Source: Roseitranquillus sp963749675 (GTDB lineage Bacteria; Pseudomonadota; Alphaproteobacteria; Rhodobacterales; Rhodobacteraceae). From it: a stretch of 64,000 nt of DNA. Shown here piece after piece: positions 1-8,877 of this stretch (within the stretch, counting starts at the first letter, position 1; the number at the start of each line of letters is the position of its first letter). The notes beneath the pieces are model-generated. The model made no database searches. It saw nothing but the letters and a program-made list of their open reading frames with translations, and had not been told where the DNA came from. Both the position numbers and the translations under genes were made by a program. The stretch is taken from assembly GCA_963749675.1 (NCBI GenBank), contig CAVVNT010000008.1, forward strand, positions 1-64,000. Reading direction: 5' to 3'.

Positions 1-108
1 GCGCATTGGCGGCGTTGGCACGAAAAACCGGAGACACGCAGGTTTTCCTGCCGATGCCGCCGATCCGTCGAAGGGTCTGTCCTTCGCGGCCCGACGGCAT
101 CGTGCCGT

Positions 109-1608
109 TCACTCCACCGGTTCGATTTCTCCGGGCCGCCAGGTCTGGTCGATCCAGGGCTCCATCGGGCCGTACATCCGCAGGATCGTGAACCAGCTCT
201 TGCCCGGAACAGTCTGCAGCCAGTTGCCGTCCTTGCCCTCCGGCGCCTTGGGCCCGAAATACACGTCGTAAGAGCCGTCGGCATTGGCGGTCATGCCGTC
301 GGTCTGGCTGCCGATCGTCGGGAAGCTCTGGCCGGTCTGAAGCTGCGAGCGGGTCTGAGTGTCATAGAGCGTGACAGCCCAGAATTCCTTGACCGGTACG
401 TCCTTGGGTAGAGTGAGCTTGTAGTTCTTCGACCCGTCGAAGGCCTGTCCGTCGCCATCGAGAAACGCCAAAGCGTAGTCTGACCCTTGGCCTGCGCGCG
501 TGGTTGCCATGGCCGGCGTCACGCCGCCGGCATTGAAGTAATAGAGAACCCGCGCGTCGAGGTTCATGGCCCCTTCCGCCGCGAAACTGGTGTTCTTGTT
601 GGCGAAGGCGGTGGACCAGACACTTTTGGGGTCGTCGGGGTAGATCCGCACGCCGGCGATGCGGGGATGGTAGGTGATGGCGCGTGCCGTAGCGTCCGCG
701 AGGGTGGCGGCCTCGGTCAGAAGCTTTTTCACCCGCGCGTCCGGGGCGAAGGGCTGGCCCTTGACGATGCCGATGGCGGCGATCGCGCCGCGCACCTCGG
801 GGCTGATGGCGTCGATCGGTTCTTCCTGAACGATTTCGTTGAGGTCTTCGAAATAGGAAAAATCGCTGGGAAAGACCGTGTTGAACGCCTTGCTCGACAT
901 GTTGACGAATTCCGTCGCGGCGGGGCTCGCTGCGTCCTTCAGCGGATAGACCTTGAGCATTGAGGTGATGTTTTCGACCGCGGGCTTTAGCCCCTTGGCG
1001 ATCGAGCCGCGCAGGAACATGAAGTTCCGATTGGTCGGCGGCTTGAGCAGGAAATAGCCATCGGGAATATCGCCGCTATAGCCCGGGGGCACGACGAGAT
1101 ATTTGCCGCCCTTGCCCGCATCCGGGCCGGTGACGCCCATGTTGCCGACGAAGCGCTGCCAGGCATCGTCGAGAAACCCGAGCATCCCCGGCGGGATCTC
1201 GATGACCGTCGGGCCATCCTTGGCGAGATCGGTATAGGTGTAGGCGTACAGCGTCGAGGTATTGGCGGTCACGACAAGCGTCTGCGAATCCAGCAGCTGT
1301 TCGAAGAGCGCGATCCGGTTCGCGCCTTCGGCCCCGGCGTCGGCTAGCCCCTTGCGCACGCTGTACATCGACACGGCGCCGATGTTGTCGAGAAACACCT
1401 GCATCCCGCGCATGCGGTCGAGGTTGTCATATACGGTGGCGACCGTGGCGTCAGTCGGCACCCCGTCGAAGAACTCAAGCGTCCCTATGGGCGTCTCGAC
1501 CTTGTCCGGAATGGATATCGCCTCAAGCTCCGCGGATGAGACATCCGCGAGCGCCTGGCCCATGGTGATAGCGACGGCGAGCGCGCTCATGGTGGTCATG
1601 CGGATCAT
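109..1608 (-). CDS. Exported DUF1254/DUF1214 domain protein
   Basis: This 499-residue protein begins with a short hydrophobic leader ending near ALA-D at about residue 22, so it is probably exported to the periplasm. The N-terminal half (about 60-230) reads as DUF1254 and the C-terminal part (about 370-480, with FWAVTLYD, NWLQTVPGKSWF and LRMYGP) as DUF1214. These two domains usually occur together in secreted alphaproteobacterial proteins of unknown biochemical role, and the length fits. The start at 1608 follows AGGAGACC on the minus strand. An AraC-type gene lies 43 nt upstream on the same strand and may be cotranscribed. No function is proposed beyond the domain assignment. Confidence 0.85.
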   Translation of the reverse strand: MIRMTTMSALAVAITMGQALADVSSAELEAISIPDKVETPIGTLEFFDGVPTDATVATVYDNLDRMRGMQVFLDNIGAVSMYSVRKGLADAGAEGANRIALFEQLLDSQTLVVTANTSTLYAYTYTDLAKDGPTVIEIPPGMLGFLDDAWQRFVGNMGVTGPDAGKGGKYLVVPPGYSGDIPDGYFLLKPPTNRNFMFLRGSIAKGLKPAVENITSMLKVYPLKDAASPAATEFVNMSSKAFNTVFPSDFSYFEDLNEIVQEEPIDAISPEVRGAIAAIGIVKGQPFAPDARVKKLLTEAATLADATARAITYHPRIAGVRIYPDDPKSVWSTAFANKNTSFAAEGAMNLDARVLYYFNAGGVTPAMATTRAGQGSDYALAFLDGDGQAFDGSKNYKLTLPKDVPVKEFWAVTLYDTQTRSQLQTGQSFPTIGSQTDGMTANADGSYDVYFGPKAPEGKDGNWLQTVPGKSWFTILRMYGPMEPWIDQTWRPGEIEPVE

Positions 1609-1651
1609 GCTTCAGGTCTCCTTGGACAGCTTGGAGTGTAGGGTTACAGGC

Positions 1652-2068
1652 TCACGTCAATTCCTTCTGCCCATTTTGCGCCATTTTGGCCACCGGCTGT
1701 TGTTGCCGCGTGCGAAGGGTCCGAAACGCGCTCGGAGAGGCGCCCGACCACTTTGTGAAGGCGCGGGCGAACCCGCTTGGTGTACTGTACCCTAGTCGGG
1801 CGGCGATTTCCTGGACTTTCAGGTCCGTCTCACGCAGCAGAGCCGCCGCGATCTCAAACCGGCTGTGCTCCAGCAGCGCCCAGAAGCTGATGCCATGCTG
1901 GTTCAATCTGCGCTGAAGCGTTCGCGGGCTGGTCCCGAGATGCCCTGCCACTGCCTCGAGCGAGATCGTTCCCGCCAGCGCGAGCCCGGCAACCACCGAA
2001 CGGACCCTTGCGAGCCCCGGATCACGCCGCTTCTGTCGACGGGTCATGTGTGCCGCCCTCGTTTGCAA
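1652..2068 (-). CDS. Short AraC-type DNA-binding protein (C-terminal HTH only)
   Basis: The 138 residues cover only the two helix-turn-helix segments of an AraC regulator (first HTH around SLEAVAGHLGTSPRTLQRRL, second around QEIAARLGYSTPSGFARAF). The family is normally about 300-340 residues with an N-terminal effector domain, so this is either a truncated gene or a stand-alone HTH protein. An in-frame ATG at 2047 could be the real start. It lies directly upstream of the DUF1254 gene on the same strand and divergent from a full-length AraC gene 85 nt away, which suggests a local regulator whose sensor half was lost when the second AraC gene was placed beside it. That history is inference. Confidence 0.7.
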   Translation of the reverse strand: MQTRAAHMTRRQKRRDPGLARVRSVVAGLALAGTISLEAVAGHLGTSPRTLQRRLNQHGISFWALLEHSRFEIAAALLRETDLKVQEIAARLGYSTPSGFARAFTKWSGASPSAFRTLRTRQQQPVAKMAQNGQKELT

Positions 2069-2153
2069 TGTTGTATGAGTACTTTGACAGGTTTGGGAAT
2101 CGGTCTCAGACCATTGCGCGCCAAAAACGGGGCGCCCCCCGGGGAGAACGCAT

Positions 2154-3194
2154 TTGCACGGCAGGCTCGCGCTCGTGAGGGCAACGCATCTGAACGACTA
2201 CATCTCGGTGTTGCGCGAGATCGGTGCCCCCGTGGACCGCGACCTGTCGCATTCGACGCTTCCGCCCCGCATCGCAGAGACGCCCGATCTGTACGTCAGC
2301 GTTCCCGCCGCCATTGAATGGATCGCGAAGACGGGCCGCGACCTCGAGCCCATGGAACTGGGGTTGCTCGCCGCCGGAAAGGCGTCCCTTTCGTCGCTGC
2401 GTCCCTCCCAACAGACGGCCATCGTCACGGCCCAGACCGGCCTGAAGCGTCTGGAGGCCCTGGCCGCGGTGGCCCGGTACGAGGACAGTATTCTGGACAT
2501 GCGCATCCTGCCCGAGGCCGACAGTGTTCGCGTCGTCTGCGCCATGACGGGCACGGGCCGCCATCCCTTCCTGTGCTTTGCCGAATGGCTGAACCTGCAA
2601 GCCGTCCTCTCGGTCGTCCGCAGCGTTTCAGGGCCAGCCTGGTGCCCGCTCGAATTGGCCTTCGTGTCGTCGAGCCGTCCTCCGGAAGCCGTCCAGGCCG
2701 CCTTTCCCAATACGCGTATTCTGGTGGGCCAGCCCGTTTCGTCGGTCCTCGTCGGTCGCGCGGAACTCGCCCTGTTGACGGAAGATGCAACCACATCGAC
2801 AAGGGATCCATCGGCACACTTGACCTGCGAAGAATCTCCGGATGGCGGACCTGAGGTCTGGGAATTCATCAGCCTTCTTCGAACGATGGTTCAGCCTTAT
2901 CTGGCCGAGGGCCGCACCGATGTCGCCTTCGTGGCCGAGATGGCCGGGGTCAGCACGCGCACGTTGCAAAGACGGCTGATGACGTCTGGCACGTCTTATT
3001 CGAGGATCCTTCAGGAAGCGCGGTTCGAGCTTGCACGCGCCCGTCTCTCCGATCCCGGCCTAAAGGTCATCGACGTCGCCATGATCGCCGGCTACGAAAG
3101 CCCGCAGCATTTCACGCGCGCCTTCCGCCGGTTCACGGGGGTCACACCATCGGAGTATCGGCAGAGCAGCGTCCGGCTCGAGACTGGGGCGTGA
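2154..3194 (+). CDS. AraC-family transcriptional regulator, full length
   Basis: This is a 346-residue cytoplasmic regulator. Residues about 15-195 resemble the arabinose-binding-like N-terminal domain common in AraC regulators of the OruR/ArgR type. The C-terminal 90 residues hold the double HTH (VAEMAGVSTRTLQRRL and IDVAMIAGYESPQHFTRAFRRF). The start is a TTG at 2154, preceded by GGGGAGAA at suitable spacing; no better ATG precedes the conserved N-terminus. It is divergent from the DUF1254 pair and is the natural candidate to control it, with a ligand that cannot be predicted from sequence. Confidence 0.85.
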   Translation: MHGRLALVRATHLNDYISVLREIGAPVDRDLSHSTLPPRIAETPDLYVSVPAAIEWIAKTGRDLEPMELGLLAAGKASLSSLRPSQQTAIVTAQTGLKRLEALAAVARYEDSILDMRILPEADSVRVVCAMTGTGRHPFLCFAEWLNLQAVLSVVRSVSGPAWCPLELAFVSSSRPPEAVQAAFPNTRILVGQPVSSVLVGRAELALLTEDATTSTRDPSAHLTCEESPDGGPEVWEFISLLRTMVQPYLAEGRTDVAFVAEMAGVSTRTLQRRLMTSGTSYSRILQEARFELARARLSDPGLKVIDVAMIAGYESPQHFTRAFRRFTGVTPSEYRQSSVRLETGA

Positions 3195-3865
3195 AAGGCC
3201 GAGCGGTCGTGAGCGCTTTACCATGCGACACGGGTGCACGAAGGTCGGCGAGCGCTGTCAGGAAGTCCGGAAAGTGGCGACTCGCTGACATCGCGAAACG
3301 CATCAATGACCCTATTGGTCAAATGTCTGGAGCCGTCGACCGGCATGCGCGGTCCGATGAATGTGCAGCCTTCGTCTTGCGCTCACAACGTCTCCCGATC
3401 AAAGCAGCCATTCGCCGCGATGGCGACGAGCGTCCGACAATATGATGGGCGCCTATACAGATCCGAGCTAAACCGACGGAGGTTTGGAAGGTTCGCGACC
3501 TGATCGGTCAGGCGGGCCGTAACAAATGGCCGCCATGGCGAGATACGGGTGCGAATTGAGGTCGATGCTCTTGCGGTAGTCGGATCAAGAGCATTGGGGA
3601 ACGTTCGATGTCTGGTCCATCTCGGCTAGCGCCACTGGCATCGAAATGTTTGAGCGAAGATTCCGGAAAGCAGTCCGATTTCAAGTGGTTGGAAGCTATT
3701 CACCAAAACTGCGCAGTCATCAGGTCCAGAGAATACGGGCCCTGAGAGACCGCTTTCGGGCCTCTCAGCGCCGCCGCCGGTGCTCAGCCCCGCCCGCATA
3801 ACCCTCGAAAACAACGAGAAAATCCGGCCACGGCCGGATCGGGAGAACGCTTTCGCGGGGGCGAG
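3195..3865. other. Intergenic stretch without a supportable gene
   Basis: Only short overlapping frames without homology-like features occur here (for example two frames around 3191-3503). I see no ribosome-binding-site-supported start followed by a plausible protein, no tRNA and no repeat. The segment separates the AraC gene from tRNA-Ser. Confidence 0.5.
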
Positions 3866-3955
3866 TGGCGGAGAGGATGGGATTCGAACCCACGATACCC
3901 TCTCGGGTATACTCCCTTAGCAGGGGAGCGCCTTCGACCGCTCGGCCACGTCTCC
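3866..3955 (-). tRNA. tRNA-Ser(GCU)
   Basis: The minus strand folds as a class II tRNA with a long variable arm. The anticodon loop CTGCTAA sits in a CTCCC/GGGAG stem, giving anticodon GCU, which reads AGC/AGU serine codons. The T-arm contains GGTTCGAATCC, and a genome-encoded CCA occupies 3866-3868. The acceptor strands are GGAGACG and CCTCTCC, which pair at six of seven positions but leave a C opposite C at 6:67. The usual gene has GGAGAGG there. Serine tRNA genes are common integration sites for islands, and an IS-rich segment lies just upstream of this one. Confidence 0.93.
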
Positions 3956-4225
3956 ACCAACTCGTATAACCGCGCAAGCACAGGATATACAGGGCGAAAT
4001 CCCTCGCGAGCCCGTTCCAGCGCTTAGGGGCGTCAAACCCTTGAAATGGCACTGAAAGGCACCTGTCGGGGGAAAGAGTGGGTCAATTCCCTCACACGGC
4101 TTCGCGGCTTGGCCGTCTCTGCTCCCTGCGGACGAAGCGTGGTCGTCACGCTTCGGAGCTGTCCAAATCCGCGTTTCCGCTGTGCGAAGTGCGATCCAAT
4201 CGCCTGTCTGGAAGGAGGCCGGATC

Positions 4226-4595
4226 ATGACGCAAGACAACAAGAACCCGGGTTCGGCGAGCGCCGAAGAACTTGCTCGATACTGGAAGATGCCATCGGTC
4301 AGAGCCGCTCGGGAACGGGCCCGGAAGCTCAGCGTGCGGAAGGTGCGCGGGCGATACCCGTGGCTGGCGATCTGGCGTGCCGAGGGGATCACGCCGCCGG
4401 CCGCGCGGCATTATGAGGCGCTGAAGCAGCCCCACAAGACTGTTTGCCGACATTGCCGACCTTCTCGGCCGGTCGGTCGCACCGCGCGGCGTCGCGCACA
4501 CCACAAGCCGCACGCGGAGTTCCCAGATCCGTGGAGCGCGTCGATCAGGATGAGACGCGCATCGCCTCGCCTGAACTGTTCCCGAAGCTTGTGCC
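4226..4595 (+). pseudogene. Small HTH-like protein, broken by two compensating indels
   Basis: The ATG at 4226 follows an excellent AAGGAGG. The first 70 residues (ELARYWKMPSVRAARERARK, then RYPWLAIWRAEG) look like a small DNA-binding or excisionase-like protein of alphaproteobacteria. From about 4440 to 4475 the sensible reading moves to another frame (VADIADLLGRS), then returns to the original frame (RTARRRAHHKPHAEFPDPW). One extra T near 4442-4444 and one missing base near 4475 would explain this. The end is uncertain because the adjoining transposon starts around 4600. I cannot name the family; the HTH role is inference. Confidence 0.45.
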
Positions 4596-4643
4596 ATTGC
4601 ATCATTGGAAATGTTCCCGGAGCGGTTCTGTTCGGGGGCAGGC

Positions 4644-6170
4644 ATGAGGCGGATCAGCATGGGCACGAGAGACGAACTTCTGGAAGCTGTGGCGGCGCGA
4701 TACCGTGGTGCAACGCGAACGGAGAAAGGCCGCATCCTGACGGAGTTTGCAGAGATCTCCGGGGATCACCGCAAGCACGCTGAACGGCTTCTCCGGCGTG
4801 AACATGTCGTGGACCGGTCGCGGCCCCGGCCGGGACGCCGGGTGTATGACCAGGCCGTGCGAGAGGTGCTGGTGGTGCTCTGGGAAGCGTCCGGCCGGAT
4901 CTGCGGGAAGCGGCTGAAGCCTCTGATCCCGCTGCTGATGCCGGCGATGGGGCGGCATGGCCATCTCGCGCTGGACGAGGAGGTGCGTGTCCGGCTGCTC
5001 GAGATCAGCGCTGCCACGATCGACCGGGTTCTCGCCCCTGTCCGGGCCGTCGGCCCGGGCGGCCGACGTCGGCGGACTGCGCATTCCTCGGCGGTGCGGC
5101 GCAGCGTGCCCATCCGGACTTGTGCGGACTGGGACGATCCCGCGCCAGGCCACATGGAGTCGGATCTCGTGGCGCACAGCGGCCCGTCGGCGAGCGGCAG
5201 CTTCGTGCAGACGCTGACCCTCACCGATGTCGCGACAGGCTGGACGCAATGCGCACCTCTGCTGTTTCGCGAGCAGCGCCTGCTGAGTGAGGTAATGACC
5301 GCGCTGCGCCCGGCACTGCCGTTTTCCGTTGCTTGGCTTTGACACCGACAACGACAGCGTCTTCATGAACGAGACGATCAAGGACTGGTGCGAGGCCGCG
5401 AAGGTCGAATTCACTCGATCTCGCCCGTACCGAAAGAACGATCAGGCCCATGTCGAACAAAAGAACGGAGCGGTGGTCCGCCGGATGGTGGGCTATCGCA
5501 GATACACCGGCATCGCCGCAGCCACCGAACTGGCGTGTCTCTGTCGCAGCATGCGGCTCTACGTGACCTTCTTCCAGCCGTCATTCAGGCTGATGGAGAA
5601 GACCCGCGACGGTGCCCGCGTGACCAAGCGCTACCACGCGCCGCTGACACCGTTCCAGCGCGTGCAGGCCCATCCCGCCGTCGCGCAGGTTGCCAAGGAC
5701 GAACCCGCGGCACAATTCGCGCAGCTCGACCCGGTCGTCCTGCTCCACGACATCCGTCAGGGCCAGGCACGGTTGACGGCGCTGGCCGATACAACGCCGT
5801 TCACTGAGAGCGATGGCAATCCCAAGGCAGACGTCGAAGCTTTCCTCGACGGTCTGCGCCATGCCTGGAAGGAGGGAGAGATCAGGCCCACGTCCCGGAA
5901 AAAGCCCACCGTCCCTCGAGCCGTCCCTCGAGCCGTCCCGCGAGGGCGCCGGCGCCCTGATCCCCGCGCCAAAGTCACCGACGACCTCAAGGCGTGGGTC
6001 GACGAGGACCCGTCACAAACCGGGCGTGAGCTTCTGGGCAGGCTTCAGGCCGCCCAGACGGATACCTGTCCCGACGGGTTGATCCGCACCGTGCAGCGCC
6101 GCCTGAAGACCCGGAGAGGCGACATCGCCAGAGCACTGGTGTTCGGAGCCAGCGCGGCCGCGGACCCCCT
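4644..6170 (+). pseudogene. DDE/integrase-core transposase, frameshifted
   Basis: The N-terminal part (4644 to about 5340) contains an HTH-like segment and the first catalytic Asp (HMESDLVAHSG). The second part (from about 5329) carries the second Asp in FDTDNDS and the Glu in HVEQKNGAVVRR. The two halves are in different frames; removing one T from the run at 5322-5325 joins them as LPFPLLGFDTDND. With its long basic linker and C-terminal LRTVQRR-like segment it resembles the group usually annotated as integrase-catalytic-domain transposases (ISNCY/IS481-like). I could not define terminal inverted repeats. A short in-frame repeat encoding VPRA three times lies near 5909-5942. Confidence 0.75.
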
Positions 6171-6257
6171 GATGACCTCTGACGCGCTGCGCTTCGCGGC
6201 CATGGCACCGGTCATGGCGAGCGCTCGCCGCCGGGCTCGAACCGGTGGCGCCTTCGG

Positions 6258-6509
6258 CGGCTCGCTCTCTCCGCCGCAGCCGATCACCACCTCGTCGACG
6301 TAGCCCCTGATCCAGACGTCGCGGTGACCGTAGCCGACCGGCGCCGAGTTATCGTTGATCCTGTACCGCACCAGCGCCTGGGAGCTCACGCGGTCCGTCG
6401 CCTGGTCGCAGGCTTCGAACGGCGCCGGCGGCAGCGGCATCATCGCCTCGAGATCGCGCTGGAGCCGCTGCCCGATCGTCTCGCTATGGCGGGGTAGCGT
6501 CGCGCACAC
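6258..6509 (-). pseudogene. IS21 istA remnant, C-terminal part
   Basis: The minus strand encodes a piece of an IS21-family IstA transposase: SETIGQRLQRDL, then PLPPAPFEAC, SSQALVRYR and HRDVWIRGYVDEVVIGCGGE. This is the region after the DDE core that is conserved in alphaproteobacterial IstA. The N-terminal two thirds and any istB are absent, and the reading is lost at 6258 where it meets the preceding transposon. A separate N-terminal istA fragment lies at 61110-61447. Confidence 0.7.
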
Positions 6510-6583
6510 GTAGCACTCGCAGTTTTCTCACGACCCGAGCCACGGACCAGTTCAGTGGGCCGCTCGCTTCGAAGGGGGGAGGA

Positions 6584-7255
6584 TCAATTCAACCCCTGGT
6601 GCACCTTGGCGGAGGCACTCGACAGGTCGCCCAGCTTCTCGCCCGCTGCAATCCGGTCATGGTTGCGGTTGGCCCGCGCCTGGCGGGCCCGGCCGTCCTC
6701 CAGGACCGCAGGCGCCTCATCCGGCGGCAGGACCAGCACACCGCAAGCGTCTAGCAACACCAGGTCTCCGGGCAGGACCGGGACATTGCCGCAGGACACG
6801 GGCAGGTTCAGTGCGCCGCCAAGGTCGTTCAGTCGCGACGTGATGGCCGAGATGCCGCGGCAGAACACCGGCAGTCCGACCTCGATGATCTCCTCGGCAT
6901 CCGTGCACGGCCCGTCGAGCACGATCGCGACCGCGCCCGCCGTCTTGGCCGCGAACGCCACGCCGCCGCCGACGCAGGCATGGCGATCGTCACCCAGCCG
7001 GTCGATGACCACGACGTCGCCCGGCTCGACCACCGACAGCGCGTGATGCAACATGGTCGAGTCGGTCCCGGGAATCGCCACAGTGATGGCGGTGCCCGCC
7101 AACGTACCCTCGATCGGCGTTAGCGGTCTAAGCGATCGATGCACGAACCCGCGATGGCGGAAATGGCCGATCGTCGCAATCTCGACCTCCGCAAAGCCGT
7201 CGATCAGCTCCCGCGGGACACGTGCGGGCACCGGGCCGATATCGTATTTCTTCAT
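6584..7255 (-). CDS. RraA-family protein (aldolase/demethylmenaquinone-methyltransferase-like)
   Basis: This 223-residue protein has the RraA/HMG-aldolase fold signature: AGTAITVAIPGTDSTMLHHAL, GDVVVIDRLGDDRHACVGG and AVAIVLDGPCTDAEEI, followed by the substrate/metal segment near PGDLVLLDACGVLVLP. Many members are 4-hydroxy-4-methyl-2-oxoglutarate or oxaloacetate aldolase/decarboxylases rather than RNase E inhibitors. It is the last gene of the transporter operon, and its ATG (7253-7255) overlaps the stop of the ATPase gene by four nucleotides, so translation is probably coupled. A role in breaking down the imported compound is inferred from position. Confidence 0.85.
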   Translation of the reverse strand: MKKYDIGPVPARVPRELIDGFAEVEIATIGHFRHRGFVHRSLRPLTPIEGTLAGTAITVAIPGTDSTMLHHALSVVEPGDVVVIDRLGDDRHACVGGGVAFAAKTAGAVAIVLDGPCTDAEEIIEVGLPVFCRGISAITSRLNDLGGALNLPVSCGNVPVLPGDLVLLDACGVLVLPPDEAPAVLEDGRARQARANRNHDRIAAGEKLGDLSSASAKVHQGLN

Positions 7256-8877
7256 GGTGTCCTCATTGGCTGCGCGGCGGCGTACCGGTCCTGTCCCGGC
7301 ACCGCAGCGAGGAGTTCGCGGGTGTACGCCTCGCGCGGAGCGGCGAAGAGTTCGGCCGGCGCGCCCTCCTCGACAATGCGGCCCCCGCGCATCACCGCGA
7401 TACGGTCGCAGATTCGGCTGGCGACGCGCAGGTCGTGGGTAATGAAGAGCATTCCGAACCGCAGCCGTTCCTGGATTCGGGCCAGCAGGTCCAGGATCTG
7501 CGCCTGCACCGAAACGTCGAGGGCCGAGACGCTTTCGTCCGCGATCAACAGGTCCGGCTCGACTGCCAGTGCCCGGGCAATACAGATGCGCTGTCGCTGC
7601 CCCCCAGAGAATTCGTGCGGAAAGCGCACGGCCGCGGATCGATCCAGGCCAACTGCATCGAGCAGGTCGAGGGCACGGGCGTGCGCCTCCACCCTCGGCA
7701 GTCCGTGGACGCGCGGCCCCTCCGCTATGGCGTCGCCCGCGGATTGGCGCGGGTCGAGCGCGGTGAACGGGTCCTGAAAGACGATCTGAACCCGCTGTCG
7801 GGCGGCGCGCAGCGCGCGACCGGAGAGGCCCGTGAACTCGCCGCCGGCAATGGTGACACTGCCCCGGTCGGGTTCCTCCAGCCGAATGACGCATTGTGCG
7901 AGCGTGGACTTGCCGCTGCCGCTTTCGCCGACAAGACCGACCGTCTCGCCGCGGCGAATGTCGATATCGACACCATCGACGGCCTGCACCTCGCGCCTGC
8001 TTCCGAAGAGGGTGCGCGTGCGAAACGTCCGCGCGATCCCCCGCGCCGACAGCGCCGTCCCGGTCAGATCCGTGCGTGGCGCTTTTGGCTGGAGGCGAGG
8101 AACTGCGGCAAGCAGCTGGCGGGTATAATCGGCTTGCGGCTGCGTCAGAACTTCACGGGCGGGTCCGATTTCCACCAGCCGGCCGTGGCGCATCACTGCT
8201 ACGCGGTCGGCAATCTCGGCGACCACGCCGAAGTCGTGCGTGATGAACAGGATGCCGGTGCCGTGGGACTCGCGCAGGTCCAGCATCAGGCGGAGGATCC
8301 GCGCCTGGGTGGTGACGTCCAGCGCCGTGGTCGGCTCATCCGCGATCAGCACGCCGGGGTCCAGTGCCAGCGCCGACGCGATCATTACCCGCTGGCATTG
8401 CCCGCCCGACAATTGATGCGGATACGCACGGACGATCTCGTTGGGTTTCGGCAGCCGCACCTCGTGAAAGAGCTCGATCACGCGGCGCCGGATCTCGCCC
8501 TCCTTGAGGTCGGTGTGCATGCGGAACGTCTCGGCGACCTGCTCGCCGACGCGGTAGATCGGGTTCAGGACCGCGATCGGCTCCTGAAAGATCATCGCCA
8601 GCCGGCTGCCGGCCAGCTTGCGGCGCTCGGCCGGCGTGAGGCTCAACAGGTTGCGCCCCTCGAACATGACCGCACCCGTGGGCGCTGGGAGGTTCGATGG
8701 CAGCAAGCCCATCGTCGCGAATGCGGTCAGCGACTTGCCCGAGCCGGTCTCACCCACGATGCAGAGGAGCTCGCCCTTTTCCAGGGTCAGCGACAGATCC
8801 TCGACCGCAAAGGGCCGATCTGCGCCCGTAGGCAGCGGCACGTTGAGGCCGCGAATGTCCAGCAGCGGCTCGCTCAT
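7252..8877 (-). CDS. Two-domain oligopeptide-type ABC transporter ATP-binding protein
   Basis: This is a 541-residue fusion of two nucleotide-binding domains, equivalent to DppD plus DppF. Domain 1 has Walker A GETGSGKS at 42-49, signature LSGGQCQR at 156-163 and Walker B VLIADEP. Domain 2 has Walker A GESGSGKST near 317-325, signature FSGGQRQR and LLIADES. Both end in the oligopeptide/dipeptide C-terminal extension. I chose the ATG at 8877 (MSEPLLDIRG) because it overlaps the upstream stop as ATGA; the longer frame to 8940 adds unconserved sequence. It energises the two permeases encoded upstream in the same operon. Confidence 0.93.
   Translation of the reverse strand: MSEPLLDIRGLNVPLPTGADRPFAVEDLSLTLEKGELLCIVGETGSGKSLTAFATMGLLPSNLPAPTGAVMFEGRNLLSLTPAERRKLAGSRLAMIFQEPIAVLNPIYRVGEQVAETFRMHTDLKEGEIRRRVIELFHEVRLPKPNEIVRAYPHQLSGGQCQRVMIASALALDPGVLIADEPTTALDVTTQARILRLMLDLRESHGTGILFITHDFGVVAEIADRVAVMRHGRLVEIGPAREVLTQPQADYTRQLLAAVPRLQPKAPRTDLTGTALSARGIARTFRTRTLFGSRREVQAVDGVDIDIRRGETVGLVGESGSGKSTLAQCVIRLEEPDRGSVTIAGGEFTGLSGRALRAARQRVQIVFQDPFTALDPRQSAGDAIAEGPRVHGLPRVEAHARALDLLDAVGLDRSAAVRFPHEFSGGQRQRICIARALAVEPDLLIADESVSALDVSVQAQILDLLARIQERLRFGMLFITHDLRVASRICDRIAVMRGGRIVEEGAPAELFAAPREAYTRELLAAVPGQDRYAAAQPMRTP

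Noticed and set aside
39..52. GCAGG-TTTT-CCTGC hairpin downstream of the DUF1254 gene
   Set aside because: A short stem without a following T-tract; at this base composition it is likely to occur by chance.
3191..3503. Two overlapping short frames after the AraC gene
   Set aside because: No ribosome binding site, no recognisable protein, and the two frames overlap each other almost completely.
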